NCBI RefSeq assembly: GCF_900104515.1
Contig: NZ_FNJL01000008.1
Location: 62,001-126,000 of the forward strand
Direction of reading: 5' to 3'
DNA from: Paracidovorax cattleyae
GTDB taxonomy: Bacteria > Pseudomonadota > Gammaproteobacteria > Burkholderiales > Burkholderiaceae_C
DNA: 64,000 nucleotides
Made by a program: the position numbers and the translations under genes. Shown here one piece after another: positions 17,385 to 26,857 of the stretch; position 1 is the first letter of the stretch, and each line of letters starts with the position of its first letter. The notes beneath the pieces were generated by a model. The model had not been told where the DNA came from, searched no databases, and saw only the letters and a program-made list of their open reading frames with translations.

Positions 17385-18068
17385 ATGCCGGATTTCCACC
17401 ATCTGCTGCTCTTCATCGCCGCGGGCTGGCTGCTGAACCTCACGCCCGGCCCCGACGTCTTCTACATCGTCGCGCATGCCCTGCGATCGGGCGCGCGCGC
17501 CGGCATCGTTGCGGGCCTGGGCATCACCGGGGGCTGTTTCGTCCACGTGGCCGCCGCGGCGCTGGGTGTGGGGGCGCTGCTGGCCACATCGGCCACCGCG
17601 TTCTCCGTGCTCAAGTGGGCCGGTGCGGCCTACTTGGTCTGGATGGGCGTGCGCATGCTGCGCGCCCGGCCGGGCGGCGGCCTCGCGGCCGTGGCCCGCA
17701 CCGCGGGCCCGGCGGGCGAGGGCTCTGCCGCGGGGGACGCCGCGGCCGGCATGCCGCTGCGCAAGATCTTCCTGGGCGGCTTCTGGACCAACGTGCTCAA
17801 TCCCAAGGTGGCCATCTTCTTCCTGGCGTTCGTCCCGCAGTTCATCGCGCCGGGCGCGGAGCACAAGGCTCTGGCCTTCGTGCTGCTGGGCACGCTGTTC
17901 AACCTGAACGCGGTTCCCGTGAACGTGGGCTGGGCCCTGGCCGCTGCCTGGATGGCGCGCCGCGCCGCCCTGGTGCAGCGCCGCATGCACTGGCTCGACC
18001 GCGCGGCCGGCGCCATGTTCGTCGGCTTCGGCATCAGGCTTGCGCTGTCCGAACGGCCCGGCCCCTGA
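17385..18068 (+). CDS. LysE family amino-acid exporter
   Basis: A 227-aa membrane protein with about six hydrophobic segments. The family signature LNLTPGPDVFYIVAHALRSG lies near residues 16-35 and GGFWTNVLNPKVAIFFLAFV near 140, both typical of LysE/RhtB exporters. The substrate is unknown; its place between trpG and trpD makes an aromatic amino acid or threonine-type substrate thinkable, but this is positional inference only. Confidence 0.92.
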   Translation: MPDFHHLLLFIAAGWLLNLTPGPDVFYIVAHALRSGARAGIVAGLGITGGCFVHVAAAALGVGALLATSATAFSVLKWAGAAYLVWMGVRMLRARPGGGLAAVARTAGPAGEGSAAGDAAAGMPLRKIFLGGFWTNVLNPKVAIFFLAFVPQFIAPGAEHKALAFVLLGTLFNLNAVPVNVGWALAAAWMARRAALVQRRMHWLDRAAGAMFVGFGIRLALSERPGP

Positions 18069-18101
18069 ATCTCCCGATCTCCAGAACAAAGGCTTTCCGC
18101 C

Positions 18102-19133
18102 ATGTCCATTACCCCCCAGGAGGCGCTGCAGCGCACCATCGAGCACCGCGAGATCTTCCACGACGAGATGCTGCACCTCATGCGCATGATCATGCGCGGC
18201 GAGCTGTCGCCCGTGATGACCGCCGCCATCGTCACCGGCCTGCGCGTGAAGAAGGAGACCATCGGCGAGATCACCGCCGCCGCGCAGGTGATGCGCGAGT
18301 TCTCCCGCAAGGTGGCCGTGGCCGACACCACCCACCTGGTGGACATCGTGGGCACCGGCGGCGACGGCGCCAACACCTTCAATATCTCCACCTGCGCCAT
18401 GTTCGTGGCCGCGGCGGCGGGTGCCAAGACCGCCAAGCACGGTGGCCGCGGCGTGTCGAGCAAGAGCGGCAGCGCCGACGTGATGGAGTCGCTGGGCGTG
18501 CACATCGACCTGCCGCCCGAGGCCATCGCGCGCTGCATCGCCGACACGGGTATCGGCTTCATGTTCGCCCCCAACCACCACCCGGCCATGAAGAATGTGG
18601 CGCCCGTGCGCAAGGAGCTGGGCGTGCGCACGCTCTTCAACATCCTCGGGCCGCTCACCAACCCCGCGGGCGCGCCGAACATCCTCATGGGTGTGTTCCA
18701 CCCCGACCTCGTGGGCATCCAGGTGCGTGCTCTGCAGCGCCTGGGAGCGGAGCATGCGCTGGTGGTCTATGGCCGCGACGGCATGGACGAGGTGAGCCTG
18801 GGCGCGGCCACCATGGTGGGCGAGCTGAAGAACGGCGAGATCACCGAATACGAGATCCATCCCGAGGACTTCGGCCTGGCGATGTCCAGCAACCGCACCC
18901 TCAAGGTGGAGACGCCCGAGCAGTCGCGCGAGATGCTGCTGTCGGTGCTGCGCGGCGAGCCCGGCCCCGCGCGCGAGATCGTCAGCCTGAATGCGGGCGC
19001 GGCGCTGTACGCCGCCAATGTGGCCAGTTCCATCGCCGACGGTATTCAGAAGGCGCGCGATGCCATCGCCAGTGGCGCTGCAGCGGCCAAGCTGGAGCAG
19101 CTTGTCGCCCGCAGCCACGCGCAGGTGGTCTGA
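18102..19133 (+). CDS. trpD: TrpD, anthranilate phosphoribosyltransferase
   Basis: A 343-aa enzyme transferring phosphoribose from PRPP to anthranilate, the second step of tryptophan synthesis. The glycine-rich PRPP site [37 protein letters not shown], and [20 protein letters not shown] are all intact, and the length is normal. The start lies in CCGCCATGTCC after a weak ribosome site. It is separated from the LysE-type gene by 33 bases and from trpC by the small membrane ORF. Confidence 0.97.
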   Translation: MSITPQEALQRTIEHREIFHDEMLHLMRMIMRGELSPVMTAAIVTGLRVKKETIGEITAAAQVMREFSRKVAVADTTHLVDIVGTGGDGANTFNISTCAMFVAAAAGAKTAKHGGRGVSSKSGSADVMESLGVHIDLPPEAIARCIADTGIGFMFAPNHHPAMKNVAPVRKELGVRTLFNILGPLTNPAGAPNILMGVFHPDLVGIQVRALQRLGAEHALVVYGRDGMDEVSLGAATMVGELKNGEITEYEIHPEDFGLAMSSNRTLKVETPEQSREMLLSVLRGEPGPAREIVSLNAGAALYAANVASSIADGIQKARDAIASGAAAAKLEQLVARSHAQVV

Positions 19134-19402
19134 CCGGATTGACGCTGAGTCCGTACTCCCATGGCGTCCGGTCCTGTTCCTTTGAGCTGCGCCACAGGCG
19201 TCAGGGCCCTGTGGCCGCATTGTTCAGCTTGGAAGTCCAGGCGTCACCGGGCACATCGTTGGGGCAGCAAATGGCGGCCCTGGACGATTGCGTGCACCTG
19301 CTTGACCGGCGACCGGATATCCGGCGATCCGGTGGGCGCCTGACCGCGTCTCCTCGACGTGAAGCAGGCACCTCTGCGCCGTCTTTTGAGTAGGAGCAGA
19401 AA
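19134..19402. other. trpD-trpC spacer
   Basis: No gene recognised in about 270 bases. An imperfect inverted pattern, CCGGATATCCGG, lies at about 19313-19324. The small ORF at 19403 follows. Confidence 0.4.
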
Positions 19403-19555
19403 ATGTGGCGTGACCCGGTGGCATGGATTGCGGTCGGTATCTCATTTTTGTTCATCGTCGTGGGCATCGCGATGCACCGCGTTTTCGTCAAAGTTTTGAA
19501 GCAGGGCGCTCCGACGCCCGATCCAACCTCCAACAAGGCTCCTGACCATGAGTGA
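19403..19555 (+). CDS. Small single-span membrane protein between trpD and trpC
   Basis: A 50-residue frame with a good ribosome site (TAGGAGCAGAAA before the ATG). The protein begins [20 protein letters not shown], giving one membrane helix, followed by a basic and then Pro/Asp-rich tail ending APDHE. Its stop overlaps the trpC ATG by 8 bases, so translation is probably coupled. I do not know a named family. Clean initiation and overlap argue for a real gene. Confidence 0.7.
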   Translation: MWRDPVAWIAVGISFLFIVVGIAMHRVFVKVLKQGAPTPDPTSNKAPDHE

Positions 19556-20348
19556 CATCCTGAACAAGATCGTGGCCGTCAAACGCGAGGAGATCGCGGC
19601 GGCGCAGAAGAAAACGCCCCTGGCCGCCATGCGCGCCGATGCCGAGAGCCGCGTGCTCACGCGCGATTTCGAGGGCGCCCTGCGCGCGAAGATCGCCGCC
19701 GGCCAGGCCGCCGTGATCGCCGAGATCAAGAAGGCCAGCCCCAGCAAGGGCGTGATCCGCGAGGACTTCATCCCGGCCGACATCGCCCAGAGCTACGCGG
19801 AGGGCAACGGCAAGGTCAGCGCGGCCTGTCTCTCGGTGCTGACCGACCGGCAGTTCTTCCAGGGCCAGCCCGACTACCTCAAGCAGGCACGCGCGAGCTG
19901 CGCGCTGCCTGTGCTGCGCAAGGACTTCATGGTCGATGCCTACCAGATCTACGAATCGCGCGCGATGGGCGCCGATGCCATCCTGCTGATCGCCGCCTGC
20001 CTGGAGGATGCCCAGATGGCGGAGTTCGAGGCCATCGCGCACAGCCTGGGCATGGCCGCCCTGGTGGAAGTGCACGACGGTGCCGAGCTGGACCGCGCCC
20101 TCAAGCTGCGCACGCCGCTGGTGGGCATCAACAACCGCAACCTGCGCACCTTCGAAGTGTCGCTGGACACCACCGTCTCGTTGCGCAAAGCAGTGCCGTC
20201 CGACCGGCTGCTGGTGGCGGAGTCGGGCATCCTCACGCCGCAGGACGTCAAGACCCTGCGCGATGCCGACGTGCATGCCTTCCTCGTGGGCGAGGCCTTC
20301 ATGCGGGCCCAGGAGCCCGGGGCGGCGCTGGCAAAGCTGTTCTCCTGA
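19548..20348 (+). CDS. trpC: TrpC, indole-3-glycerol phosphate synthase
   Basis: A 266-aa TIM barrel closing the indole ring. Signature segments are [19 protein letters not shown] (substrate-binding Lys and Ser), [13 protein letters not shown] (catalytic Lys), [12 protein letters not shown] and VAESGI. It is monofunctional, without the TrpF fusion found in enterics. The start overlaps the 50-aa ORF, and ung starts 12 bases after its stop. Confidence 0.97.
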   Translation: MSDILNKIVAVKREEIAAAQKKTPLAAMRADAESRVLTRDFEGALRAKIAAGQAAVIAEIKKASPSKGVIREDFIPADIAQSYAEGNGKVSAACLSVLTDRQFFQGQPDYLKQARASCALPVLRKDFMVDAYQIYESRAMGADAILLIAACLEDAQMAEFEAIAHSLGMAALVEVHDGAELDRALKLRTPLVGINNRNLRTFEVSLDTTVSLRKAVPSDRLLVAESGILTPQDVKTLRDADVHAFLVGEAFMRAQEPGAALAKLFS

Positions 20349-20359
20349 TTCATCCGGCC

Positions 20360-21103
20360 ATGAACCCTACCGCGTACGATCCATCCGCCCCGCTTTCGCA
20401 ACTGCAGAGCGCCGATCCCGCCGACTGGCCGGTGGCGCCCGGCTGGCAGCCGCTGGTCGATGATTTCTTCACGAGCCCGCGCGGGCAGGCGCTGCTGGGC
20501 TTCCTGCGCCAGCGGCTGGAGGCGGGCGCGGTGATCTTCCCGCCGCGGCCGCTGCGCGCACTGGAGCTCACGCCGCCGGAGTCGGTGCGCGTGGTCATCC
20601 TGGGACAGGACCCCTACCACGGGCGCGGGCAGGCCGAGGGGCTGGCCTTCTCGGTCGCGCCCGGCGTGGCCCTGCCGCCCTCGCTGCGCAATATCTTCAA
20701 GGAACTGCAGCGCGACCTGGGTACACCGTTTCCCGCCTGGCCCGAGCCGGGCGGCAGCCTCGTCAAATGGGCGAAGAACGGTGTGCTGCTGCTCAACACC
20801 TGCCTCACCGTCGAAGAGGCCCAGCCCGCGAGCCATGCGGGCAAGGGCTGGGAGCAACTCACCGACGCGGTGATCCGCAAGGTGGGCGAGGGCGACCGGC
20901 CCGCGGTCTTCATGCTCTGGGGGTCGCATGCGCAGTCCAAGCGGCCGCTCATCGACGCCAGCCGCCACCTCGTGCTGACCGCCAACCATCCTTCGCCCCT
21001 GTCCGCGCTGAGGCCACCCGTGCCGTTCATCGGCTGCGGACATTTCGGCCGGGCGCGCGAATTCCGCGAACGGCATGCGGGCCGGGCGGCTGGCGGCGCC
21101 TGA
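20360..21103 (+). CDS. ung: Uracil-DNA glycosylase (family 1)
   Basis: A 247-aa base-excision repair enzyme that removes uracil from DNA. The catalytic water-activating loop is GQDPYHG (D84) and the His-containing minor-groove loop is HPSPLSALR near residue 213. NTCLTVEEAQPASHAGKGW is also typical. It starts 12 bases after trpC, so it may be the last gene of the trp transcript. Confidence 0.97.
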   Translation: MNPTAYDPSAPLSQLQSADPADWPVAPGWQPLVDDFFTSPRGQALLGFLRQRLEAGAVIFPPRPLRALELTPPESVRVVILGQDPYHGRGQAEGLAFSVAPGVALPPSLRNIFKELQRDLGTPFPAWPEPGGSLVKWAKNGVLLLNTCLTVEEAQPASHAGKGWEQLTDAVIRKVGEGDRPAVFMLWGSHAQSKRPLIDASRHLVLTANHPSPLSALRPPVPFIGCGHFGRAREFRERHAGRAAGGA

Positions 21104-21141
21104 CCGGCCGCGGGCCACGTGGGCGGGGCAGGGCCGCCGGT

Positions 21142-21166
21142 TTCGCCATCCGGGCCCATGCTTCGC
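21142..21166 (+). promoter_or_regulatory. Perfect PIP box for the XopP/RipH-like effector
   Basis: TTCGC, 15 bases, TTCGC, followed after exactly 30 bases by CAACAT (21197-21202), a match to YANNNT. The effector ATG is at 21308, leaving a leader of about 100 bases. A further overlapping TTCGC at 21167 does not disturb the spacing. Confidence 0.9.
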
Positions 21167-21307
21167 TTCGCCGCAGCGTCGCGGCGCGGGCAGGCGCAAC
21201 ATGCCAGGAGGCCGGGAAACCCCGGCGCCCGTCCCTGCTGGCGCATGGTGCGCACCTTGTGGCATGGTGTGCCGGCACTTTCCGCTTCATTGAAAGGTGC
21301 CCTCTTC

Positions 21308-23428
21308 ATGTCCTCGGGAAATGTGAACCGGCGAGACCGTCCCGCGGCGCACGTCCGGCCCCTGGAAACGCCGCAGCCGCAAGAAGGTGCGGCCGGCGCA
21401 TCGTCGTCTTCCCGCCCCGCCGCTGGTGGAGGATCCGGAGGCTCGGCGACGGCAGCGCTGGACGAGCCGCGGCTGCGTTCCCGCGCCGCCTCCGGAGCGG
21501 TCCCGGCAGAGTCGGCTGCCGCGCGCCCGCGGGCCGCAGTGCCGCGCGCCCACATCCCGGAGACTGAGCAGTCACGCCCCCCGGCACGCCCGGCGAACGC
21601 GATCATCCAGGAGGCGGTGGACCACCTCAATATCTTCTTTGCGCGACGTTCGCAACTCGACCTGCCCCGCGATGCCGCGGAGGTCCGGCGCCTGTCCGCT
21701 CCCGCCTTCGAGCAGGCCCGGCAGGGCCTGGACGCGCTGGCACGGCTGAACCGGCAGCAAAAGCGCGAAGCGATCCAGCGGCGCATTCCCGCCTTTCTCG
21801 AGCAGCAGCGGACCTATGCCGCCAACGGCATGGTCAGGACGCAGGAAATCCTGCCGCGCCGCAGGGCGCTGGACAGGGACATGGCGCAGGTGGATGCCCT
21901 GCGGCTCGGCCTGCCGGGACAGAAGGCGGCCTGGGAGCGCTTCAAGCAGGGCCTGGAAGAAGACATCGCTTCTCTGGAACCCTATGTGGAGGCATTGCGG
22001 CAGACGCAGCAGAACTACTCCAGCCAGGCCGTGCTCAAGGTGATCCCCCAGGCAGAGAACTATCTCGAACTGGCGCGGCTCGGGCTCGCGCAGGCCACGG
22101 CTTTCTCGCTCAGCGCTGGCCAGGCACTGGTCACGACGGGTGTGCAGAGGCTGGAACAGGCCGTGTTTGCCAATGCCCCGCCATTCCTGGTCTCTCAGAT
22201 ACCGGCCAAGCCCGCAATTTCGATTGAGAGCATCTGCGAGATCGGCATCATCGAGCGGCAGGACTACAGCGAATTCTTGATGAAACTGGAGCGGCAGACC
22301 CAGGGCAACATCGCGTTAATCATGAGCTACCTGCCGCCTGGGCAGGACCTGACGGAGTCGTCCGAAGGCCATGCGGCGTTGGAACTGGCGCATGCGCTCT
22401 CCCAGTTCCGCGCTCGCTACGAAGCGCTGCCGAAGGAGGGCGAAACGCAGGAGTCCTCTGCGGCGCCTGCAAAAGAACGGGAAGCGGCCGAGGCGGCGGA
22501 GGGCCCCCGCCGCGCGTCTTCGCATCGCGGAGGCCGGACGCGTGTTTCGGCGAAGCAGCGGCCAGCGGCAGGTGCAGCACGGCGCCCCATCGCTTCGGCA
22601 TCGGGCCCGGCCCGCACGTCGGATGCCGGCACGTCCGCCCCCGCACCGCAGCTTTCGCCGCATGCCGCGGCCGTCATCGAACTGGTGCGCGAGCGGCTGC
22701 GGGAGTTTTCCGCACCTCCGGCCCGGCCGGCGGGCGCGCGGCTCGACTTCGCAGACCTGGGTGCGGCCCTGCGCAAGGATGCGCGCCACATCACCGAAGC
22801 CCTTGCCGGCGGCATGGATCCGCTGGCGCTGACAGCACGGATGCGCTCGGCGCTCGTGGACTGGCTGGGCGAGCCGGATGTCTGGGCCGCGCGCTGGGAG
22901 CAACTGCAGTCCCTCCCTGCCACGGAGGTGGATGCCGGCGTGGAAAGCCTGCGGGAGCAGGTCGGCGCGCGTATCCGTGAGGTGGGCGCACTGCACGACG
23001 AGTTGCGCACGCAAGCGTGCGACCTGATAAAGCGGTATGCCTTTCCACAAGCCGGACACCTGGCGCGATTGTTCGAACTGGAAGAGGCCGTGCTGCGGGA
23101 CGTGCCGCGGCGCCTGCCGTCCGAGGGCGATACCGAAGACGGCCGGGGCCGCCTGTTCGAAGTGCGTGTGGACCTGCGTCCTTTCTCGGATGGCCGTGCG
23201 GCCGATCCGCTCTTCGTGCATTTTCATACCCGCGAGCCCGTGGCGGCGCAAGCCCTGCGCACGATCGGCCACGTGGACCTCGACGCGGTGCACATCAAGA
23301 CGGCCGAGCAGGTCGGCTGGGGCGCCAACTGGGAGCGCTTGAATGGTGCCCTGCTGGGCCCGGTGCACCGCGGTTCACTGTCTGCCCGCGTACTGGCGGA
23401 ACTGCAGGCCCGCATGGTCACCCCCTGA
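21308..23428 (+). CDS. XopP/RipH (HLK)-like type III effector
   Basis: A 706-aa protein. The ATG at 21308 was chosen because it lies downstream of the -10 element; the frame is open further 5'. The first ~100 residues are polar and Ser/Ala/Pro/Arg-rich (MSSGNVNRRDRPAAHV and an SSSSRP run), typical of T3SS export signals. The rest is helical, with repeated coiled-coil-like segments (PAFEQARQGLDALARL, QKAAWERFKQGLEEDIASLE) and a disordered linker near 380-460. The C-terminal domain (VRVDLRPFSDGRAADPLFVH, then VDLDAVHIKTAEQVGWGANW) resembles that of XopP and Ralstonia RipH effectors. Length is close to XopP at about 700. Regulation by an HrpX-type activator is indicated by the PIP box. Confidence 0.82.
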   Translation: MSSGNVNRRDRPAAHVRPLETPQPQEGAAGASSSSRPAAGGGSGGSATAALDEPRLRSRAASGAVPAESAAARPRAAVPRAHIPETEQSRPPARPANAIIQEAVDHLNIFFARRSQLDLPRDAAEVRRLSAPAFEQARQGLDALARLNRQQKREAIQRRIPAFLEQQRTYAANGMVRTQEILPRRRALDRDMAQVDALRLGLPGQKAAWERFKQGLEEDIASLEPYVEALRQTQQNYSSQAVLKVIPQAENYLELARLGLAQATAFSLSAGQALVTTGVQRLEQAVFANAPPFLVSQIPAKPAISIESICEIGIIERQDYSEFLMKLERQTQGNIALIMSYLPPGQDLTESSEGHAALELAHALSQFRARYEALPKEGETQESSAAPAKEREAAEAAEGPRRASSHRGGRTRVSAKQRPAAGAARRPIASASGPARTSDAGTSAPAPQLSPHAAAVIELVRERLREFSAPPARPAGARLDFADLGAALRKDARHITEALAGGMDPLALTARMRSALVDWLGEPDVWAARWEQLQSLPATEVDAGVESLREQVGARIREVGALHDELRTQACDLIKRYAFPQAGHLARLFELEEAVLRDVPRRLPSEGDTEDGRGRLFEVRVDLRPFSDGRAADPLFVHFHTREPVAAQALRTIGHVDLDAVHIKTAEQVGWGANWERLNGALLGPVHRGSLSARVLAELQARMVTP

Positions 23429-23579
23429 CGCCGGCAGGGCGATACCCACGCTTCGCCCCCGGATACATCACTTCTTCGTGGTTTGGCCGCGCAGCGCCCG
23501 CGTGCCACCGTCCCGCGGACCCATGTCCTGGAGAGAATGTTGGCGCGGCCATCCCCGCAGGCGCTGAGCGCCGGGGAGG

Positions 23580-24262
23580 TTATCGAACATGAAGGAAGCG
23601 CTCCAGGTATTTGATCACCAGCGCTCGCTGCTGCAAATGCCGCGGGACGCAGACGCGATCCGAGAACTGTCGCGCCCGGCATTCGAGCAGGCCCAGCAGG
23701 CCATGGACGCAATGCAGCGCCTGCCAGTTCGGCCTGCCGGGGCAGAAGCAGGCCTGGAAACGCTTCACCCAGGGACTGGACGAGGATGTGAAATCCCTCC
23801 GACCCTATCTCCAGGCCCTGAAGCAGACGCTCAGGAACTACTCCGGGCCCGAGGTGTTCGCCCTGGAGCACCTGGATGCGTTCCGCGGTCGTCCATTGGT
23901 TCGGTGCACCGGATGTATGGTCCCAGCGGAGCGCGCAACTGCAGTCCCTGCCGGGCGCGGACAAGGATGCCGAAGTGCAGGGTCTGCGCGAGAAAATCGA
24001 TGCCCGGATACAGGGTATCCAGGCGTTGCAGGGGCACATCGACGCCGCCGAGCGCGACCTGCTGAAGCAGTACCCCTTCCCGCGGGCGACCCACCTCACG
24101 CGCTTGCTCGAACTCGGAAGAGGCGGCGCCGCGGGGAGCTGCCCGGCGGCTGGCCTCGGACGGCGATACGCCGGATGGCCGGGGGCTTCTCTTCGAAGTC
24201 CGCGTGGATCTGGAGCCGCTGTTGGACGGGCGGCCGTCTGGCCCGGTGCCTGCAAGAATGCC
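23580..24262 (+). pseudogene. Decayed second copy of the XopP-like effector
   Basis: Parts of the upstream effector recur in all three forward frames. MPRDADAIRELSRPAFEQAQ is followed, after deletion of about 60 residues and a shift, by GLPGQKQAWKRFTQGLDEDV. Another frame then gives VHWFGAPDVWSQRSAQLQSL and LLKQYPFPRATHLTRLLEL, and finally SEEAAPRGAARRLASDGDTP with LLFEVRVDLEPLLDGRP. The N-terminal secretion region is missing and at least three frameshifts are needed, so it is not translated as an effector. It ends just before the gamma-glutamyltransferase gene. Confidence 0.88.
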
Positions 24263-24298
24263 GTCTCCATCCGCACATCGAATGAAGGAGACTCCGCA

Positions 24299-25918
24299 AT
24301 GAACGCATCCCCCGGCGCCCGCCCCGCCATCGACTGGACCTTGCCCTACGCCTCGCACCGCAGCCCGGTCATGGGCCGCAATGTCGTGTCCACCTCCCAG
24401 CCCCTGGCGGCCCAGGCCGGCCTGCGGATGCTGCAGGCGGGAGGCAATGCGGTCGATGCAGCGCTGGCCGCGGCGATGGCGCTCACCGTGGTCGAGCCCA
24501 CGGGCTGCGGCATCGGCAGCGACGCCTTCGCCATCGTGTGGGACGGCAAGGAACTGCATGGCCTCAACGCCTCGGGGCGATCCCCTGCCGCCTGGACGCC
24601 TGGCTATTTCTCCGGAATCGGGGGCATTCCCGAAACCGGCTGGAACGCCGTCACGGTGCCGGGCGCCGTCTCGGGCTGGGTGGCGCTGTCGCGGCGCCTG
24701 GGGCGCCTGCCCTTCGCGCAGCTCGCGCAGCCGGCCATCGATTACGCGCGGCGGGGTTTCGCCGTCTCGCCCACCATCGCGCGGCAATGGACGCTGGGAG
24801 CCGCCAGGCTGGGAAGCCAGCCGGGGTTCGCCGAATGCTTCATGCCCGGCGGCCACACGCCGCGCGCGGGTGAAATCTTCCGCAGCGAGGCCCATGCCCG
24901 CACGCTGGAGCGCATCGCCGCCACCGAGGGTGAGGACTTCTACCGCGGCGAACTGGCCCGGCAGATGGCGGCGCACGCCCGCGCGAACGGCGGCGCGATG
25001 ACCGAGGAGGACCTCGCGGCCCACCAGGCCGACTGGGTGGGCACCGTGAGCCGGCGCTTCGGTGACTCCGTGATCCACGAGATCCCGCCCAACGGCCAGG
25101 GCATCGCGGCGCTGATGGCGCTGGGCATGCTGGACGCGCACGGCATCGGTGCACGGCCCGTGGACCACGTGGATACGGTGCACGCGAGCATCGAGGCGAT
25201 GAAGCTCGCATTGGCCGACCTGTACCGCCATAACGCCGATGCGGACGCCATGCGCGTGGCCGCGCGCGACCTGCTGTCGGACGCCTACGTACGCCAGCGC
25301 GCCGCGCTCATCGATCCGGCCCGCGCGGGCGATCCCGGCCACGGCACGCCGCGCCCGGGTGGCACTGTGTACCTCGCCGCGGCCGACGAGAGCGGCATGA
25401 TGGTGTCCTTCATCCAGTCCAACTACATGGGCTTCGGCTCGGGTGTGGTGGTGCCGGGCACGGGCATCAGCCTGCAGAACCGCGGCCACTGCTTCACCGC
25501 CGAGGCGGGCCACGCGAACGAGGTGGCACCGCGCAAGCGCCCCTCGCACACCATCATCCCGGCTTTCGCCATGGACGCCGATGGCACGCCGCGCATGGCC
25601 TTCGGCGTCATGGGAGGCCCCATGCAGAGCCAGGGCCACGCGCAGATGGCACTGCGCGTGCTGCGCTACGGCCAGAACCCCCAGGCTGCCGCCGACGCGC
25701 CGCGCTGGCGCGTGACGGGCGGCAAGGGCGTGGCGGTGGAGCCGGGCTTCGACCCCGCCGTGGTCCAGGCGCTGCGCGACCGCGGCCACGAGGTGACGGT
25801 GGAAGAGGGCGACGGCGTGTTCGCCTTCGGTGGCGCGCAGTTGGTGCTGCGGCTGGACAGCGGCGCCTATGCCGCCGGCTCGGACCCGCGCAAGGACGGC
25901 CATGCCGTCGCCTGTTGA
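24299..25918 (+). CDS. Gamma-glutamyltransferase family protein (YwrD-like)
   Basis: A 539-aa Ntn-hydrolase of the gamma-glutamyltransferase family. The start follows GAAGGAG; the open frame upstream belongs to the effector pseudogene. The autoprocessing Thr is probably T356 in PGGTVYLAAAD, preceding the small subunit, with FGSGVVVPGTGISLQNRG and FGVMGGPMQSQGHAQMAL downstream. N-terminal ASTSQPLAAQ-like and GGNAVDAALAAAMALTVVEP segments are standard. It resembles the cytosolic YwrD-type group, as no signal peptide is seen. The true substrate is unknown. Confidence 0.93.
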   Translation: MNASPGARPAIDWTLPYASHRSPVMGRNVVSTSQPLAAQAGLRMLQAGGNAVDAALAAAMALTVVEPTGCGIGSDAFAIVWDGKELHGLNASGRSPAAWTPGYFSGIGGIPETGWNAVTVPGAVSGWVALSRRLGRLPFAQLAQPAIDYARRGFAVSPTIARQWTLGAARLGSQPGFAECFMPGGHTPRAGEIFRSEAHARTLERIAATEGEDFYRGELARQMAAHARANGGAMTEEDLAAHQADWVGTVSRRFGDSVIHEIPPNGQGIAALMALGMLDAHGIGARPVDHVDTVHASIEAMKLALADLYRHNADADAMRVAARDLLSDAYVRQRAALIDPARAGDPGHGTPRPGGTVYLAAADESGMMVSFIQSNYMGFGSGVVVPGTGISLQNRGHCFTAEAGHANEVAPRKRPSHTIIPAFAMDADGTPRMAFGVMGGPMQSQGHAQMALRVLRYGQNPQAAADAPRWRVTGGKGVAVEPGFDPAVVQALRDRGHEVTVEEGDGVFAFGGAQLVLRLDSGAYAAGSDPRKDGHAVAC

Positions 25919-25934
25919 CGACGGCCCGCCCGCA

Positions 25935-26846
25935 TCAGCGCGACTCGCGCACCGTCAGCCAGGCGCCGGCTGCCCCGCTCGCCGCGATGGCTGCCATGCC
26001 GAGCAGCGACGGGCGGTCCGGCACGTGGCCGTACACCCACCAGCCCGCCAGGACCGCGAAGGCGATCTGGCTGTAGAGGAAGGGTGCGATCGTGGTCGGC
26101 GTGGCGCGTGCATAGGCATTGAGCAGCATCAGGTGCCCGAGCGCGCTGGCCACGCCCATCGCGAAGGTGCCCGCCCAGAGCCGGGGATCGGACACGGCCT
26201 GCCAGGCGAAGGGCAGGGCCAGCGATACCAGCGCGGTGGCCAGCCAGCCGGTGTAGAACTGCGTGGTGGCCGGGCTCTCGCGCCCGGCCATGGTGCTGCT
26301 GATGACCTGGTAGCCCGTGCCTGCGGCCAGCATCCCGAGCGGCAGCAACAGCGCCCAGGTGAAGATCGCTCCGCCCGGCCGCGCGATGAGCACCGCACCG
26401 GCCAGGCCCACGGCCGCCAGCGCCCAGCGGGCAGGGCTCACGTGCTGGCGCAGCCAGAACGCGGCCACCAGCGTCACGCACAGCGGGGTGGTCGCGCCGA
26501 TGGCGGTGAGTTCCGCCAGGGGCATGAAGCGCAGGCTCAGGTAGGCGAAAAAACTCGTCGCCGCGAAAAGCACCGCGCGCAGCGCCTGGAACCGCGGCTG
26601 CGAGGTGCGCAGCGCGGCGGGGCCCTCGCGGTGCAGCACGTACGCGGTCGCCAGCACGGCCTGGAAAAGGTAGCGCAGCCAGAGCGCCATCACCACCGGC
26701 ATGCCTGCCAGCGCGACGTGCTTGCTCGTGGCATCCAGCACCGCGAAGCACGCGCACGCCCCCACGGTGAGTGCGATGCCCCCCAGCACCCGGCGCGGAT
26801 TCCCGCGGCCGGGGGCGGTGGATTCGGTGCCGGGCGCCCGGGGCAT
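25935..26846 (-). CDS. EamA/DMT family membrane transporter
   Basis: A 303-aa protein with about ten hydrophobic helices in two EamA repeats. Examples are GGIALTVGACACFAVLDATS, FAYLSLRFMPLAELTAIGAT at the end of repeat one, and APFLYSQIAFAVLAGWWVYG in repeat two. The start at 26846 is the first ATG in a long open frame and begins with a polar Pro/Arg-rich stretch. The substrate is unknown. It lies 11 bases after the queA stop in the same direction. Confidence 0.92.
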   Translation of the reverse strand: MPRAPGTESTAPGRGNPRRVLGGIALTVGACACFAVLDATSKHVALAGMPVVMALWLRYLFQAVLATAYVLHREGPAALRTSQPRFQALRAVLFAATSFFAYLSLRFMPLAELTAIGATTPLCVTLVAAFWLRQHVSPARWALAAVGLAGAVLIARPGGAIFTWALLLPLGMLAAGTGYQVISSTMAGRESPATTQFYTGWLATALVSLALPFAWQAVSDPRLWAGTFAMGVASALGHLMLLNAYARATPTTIAPFLYSQIAFAVLAGWWVYGHVPDRPSLLGMAAIAASGAAGAWLTVRESR

Positions 26847-26857
26847 GGACCGTCCGT

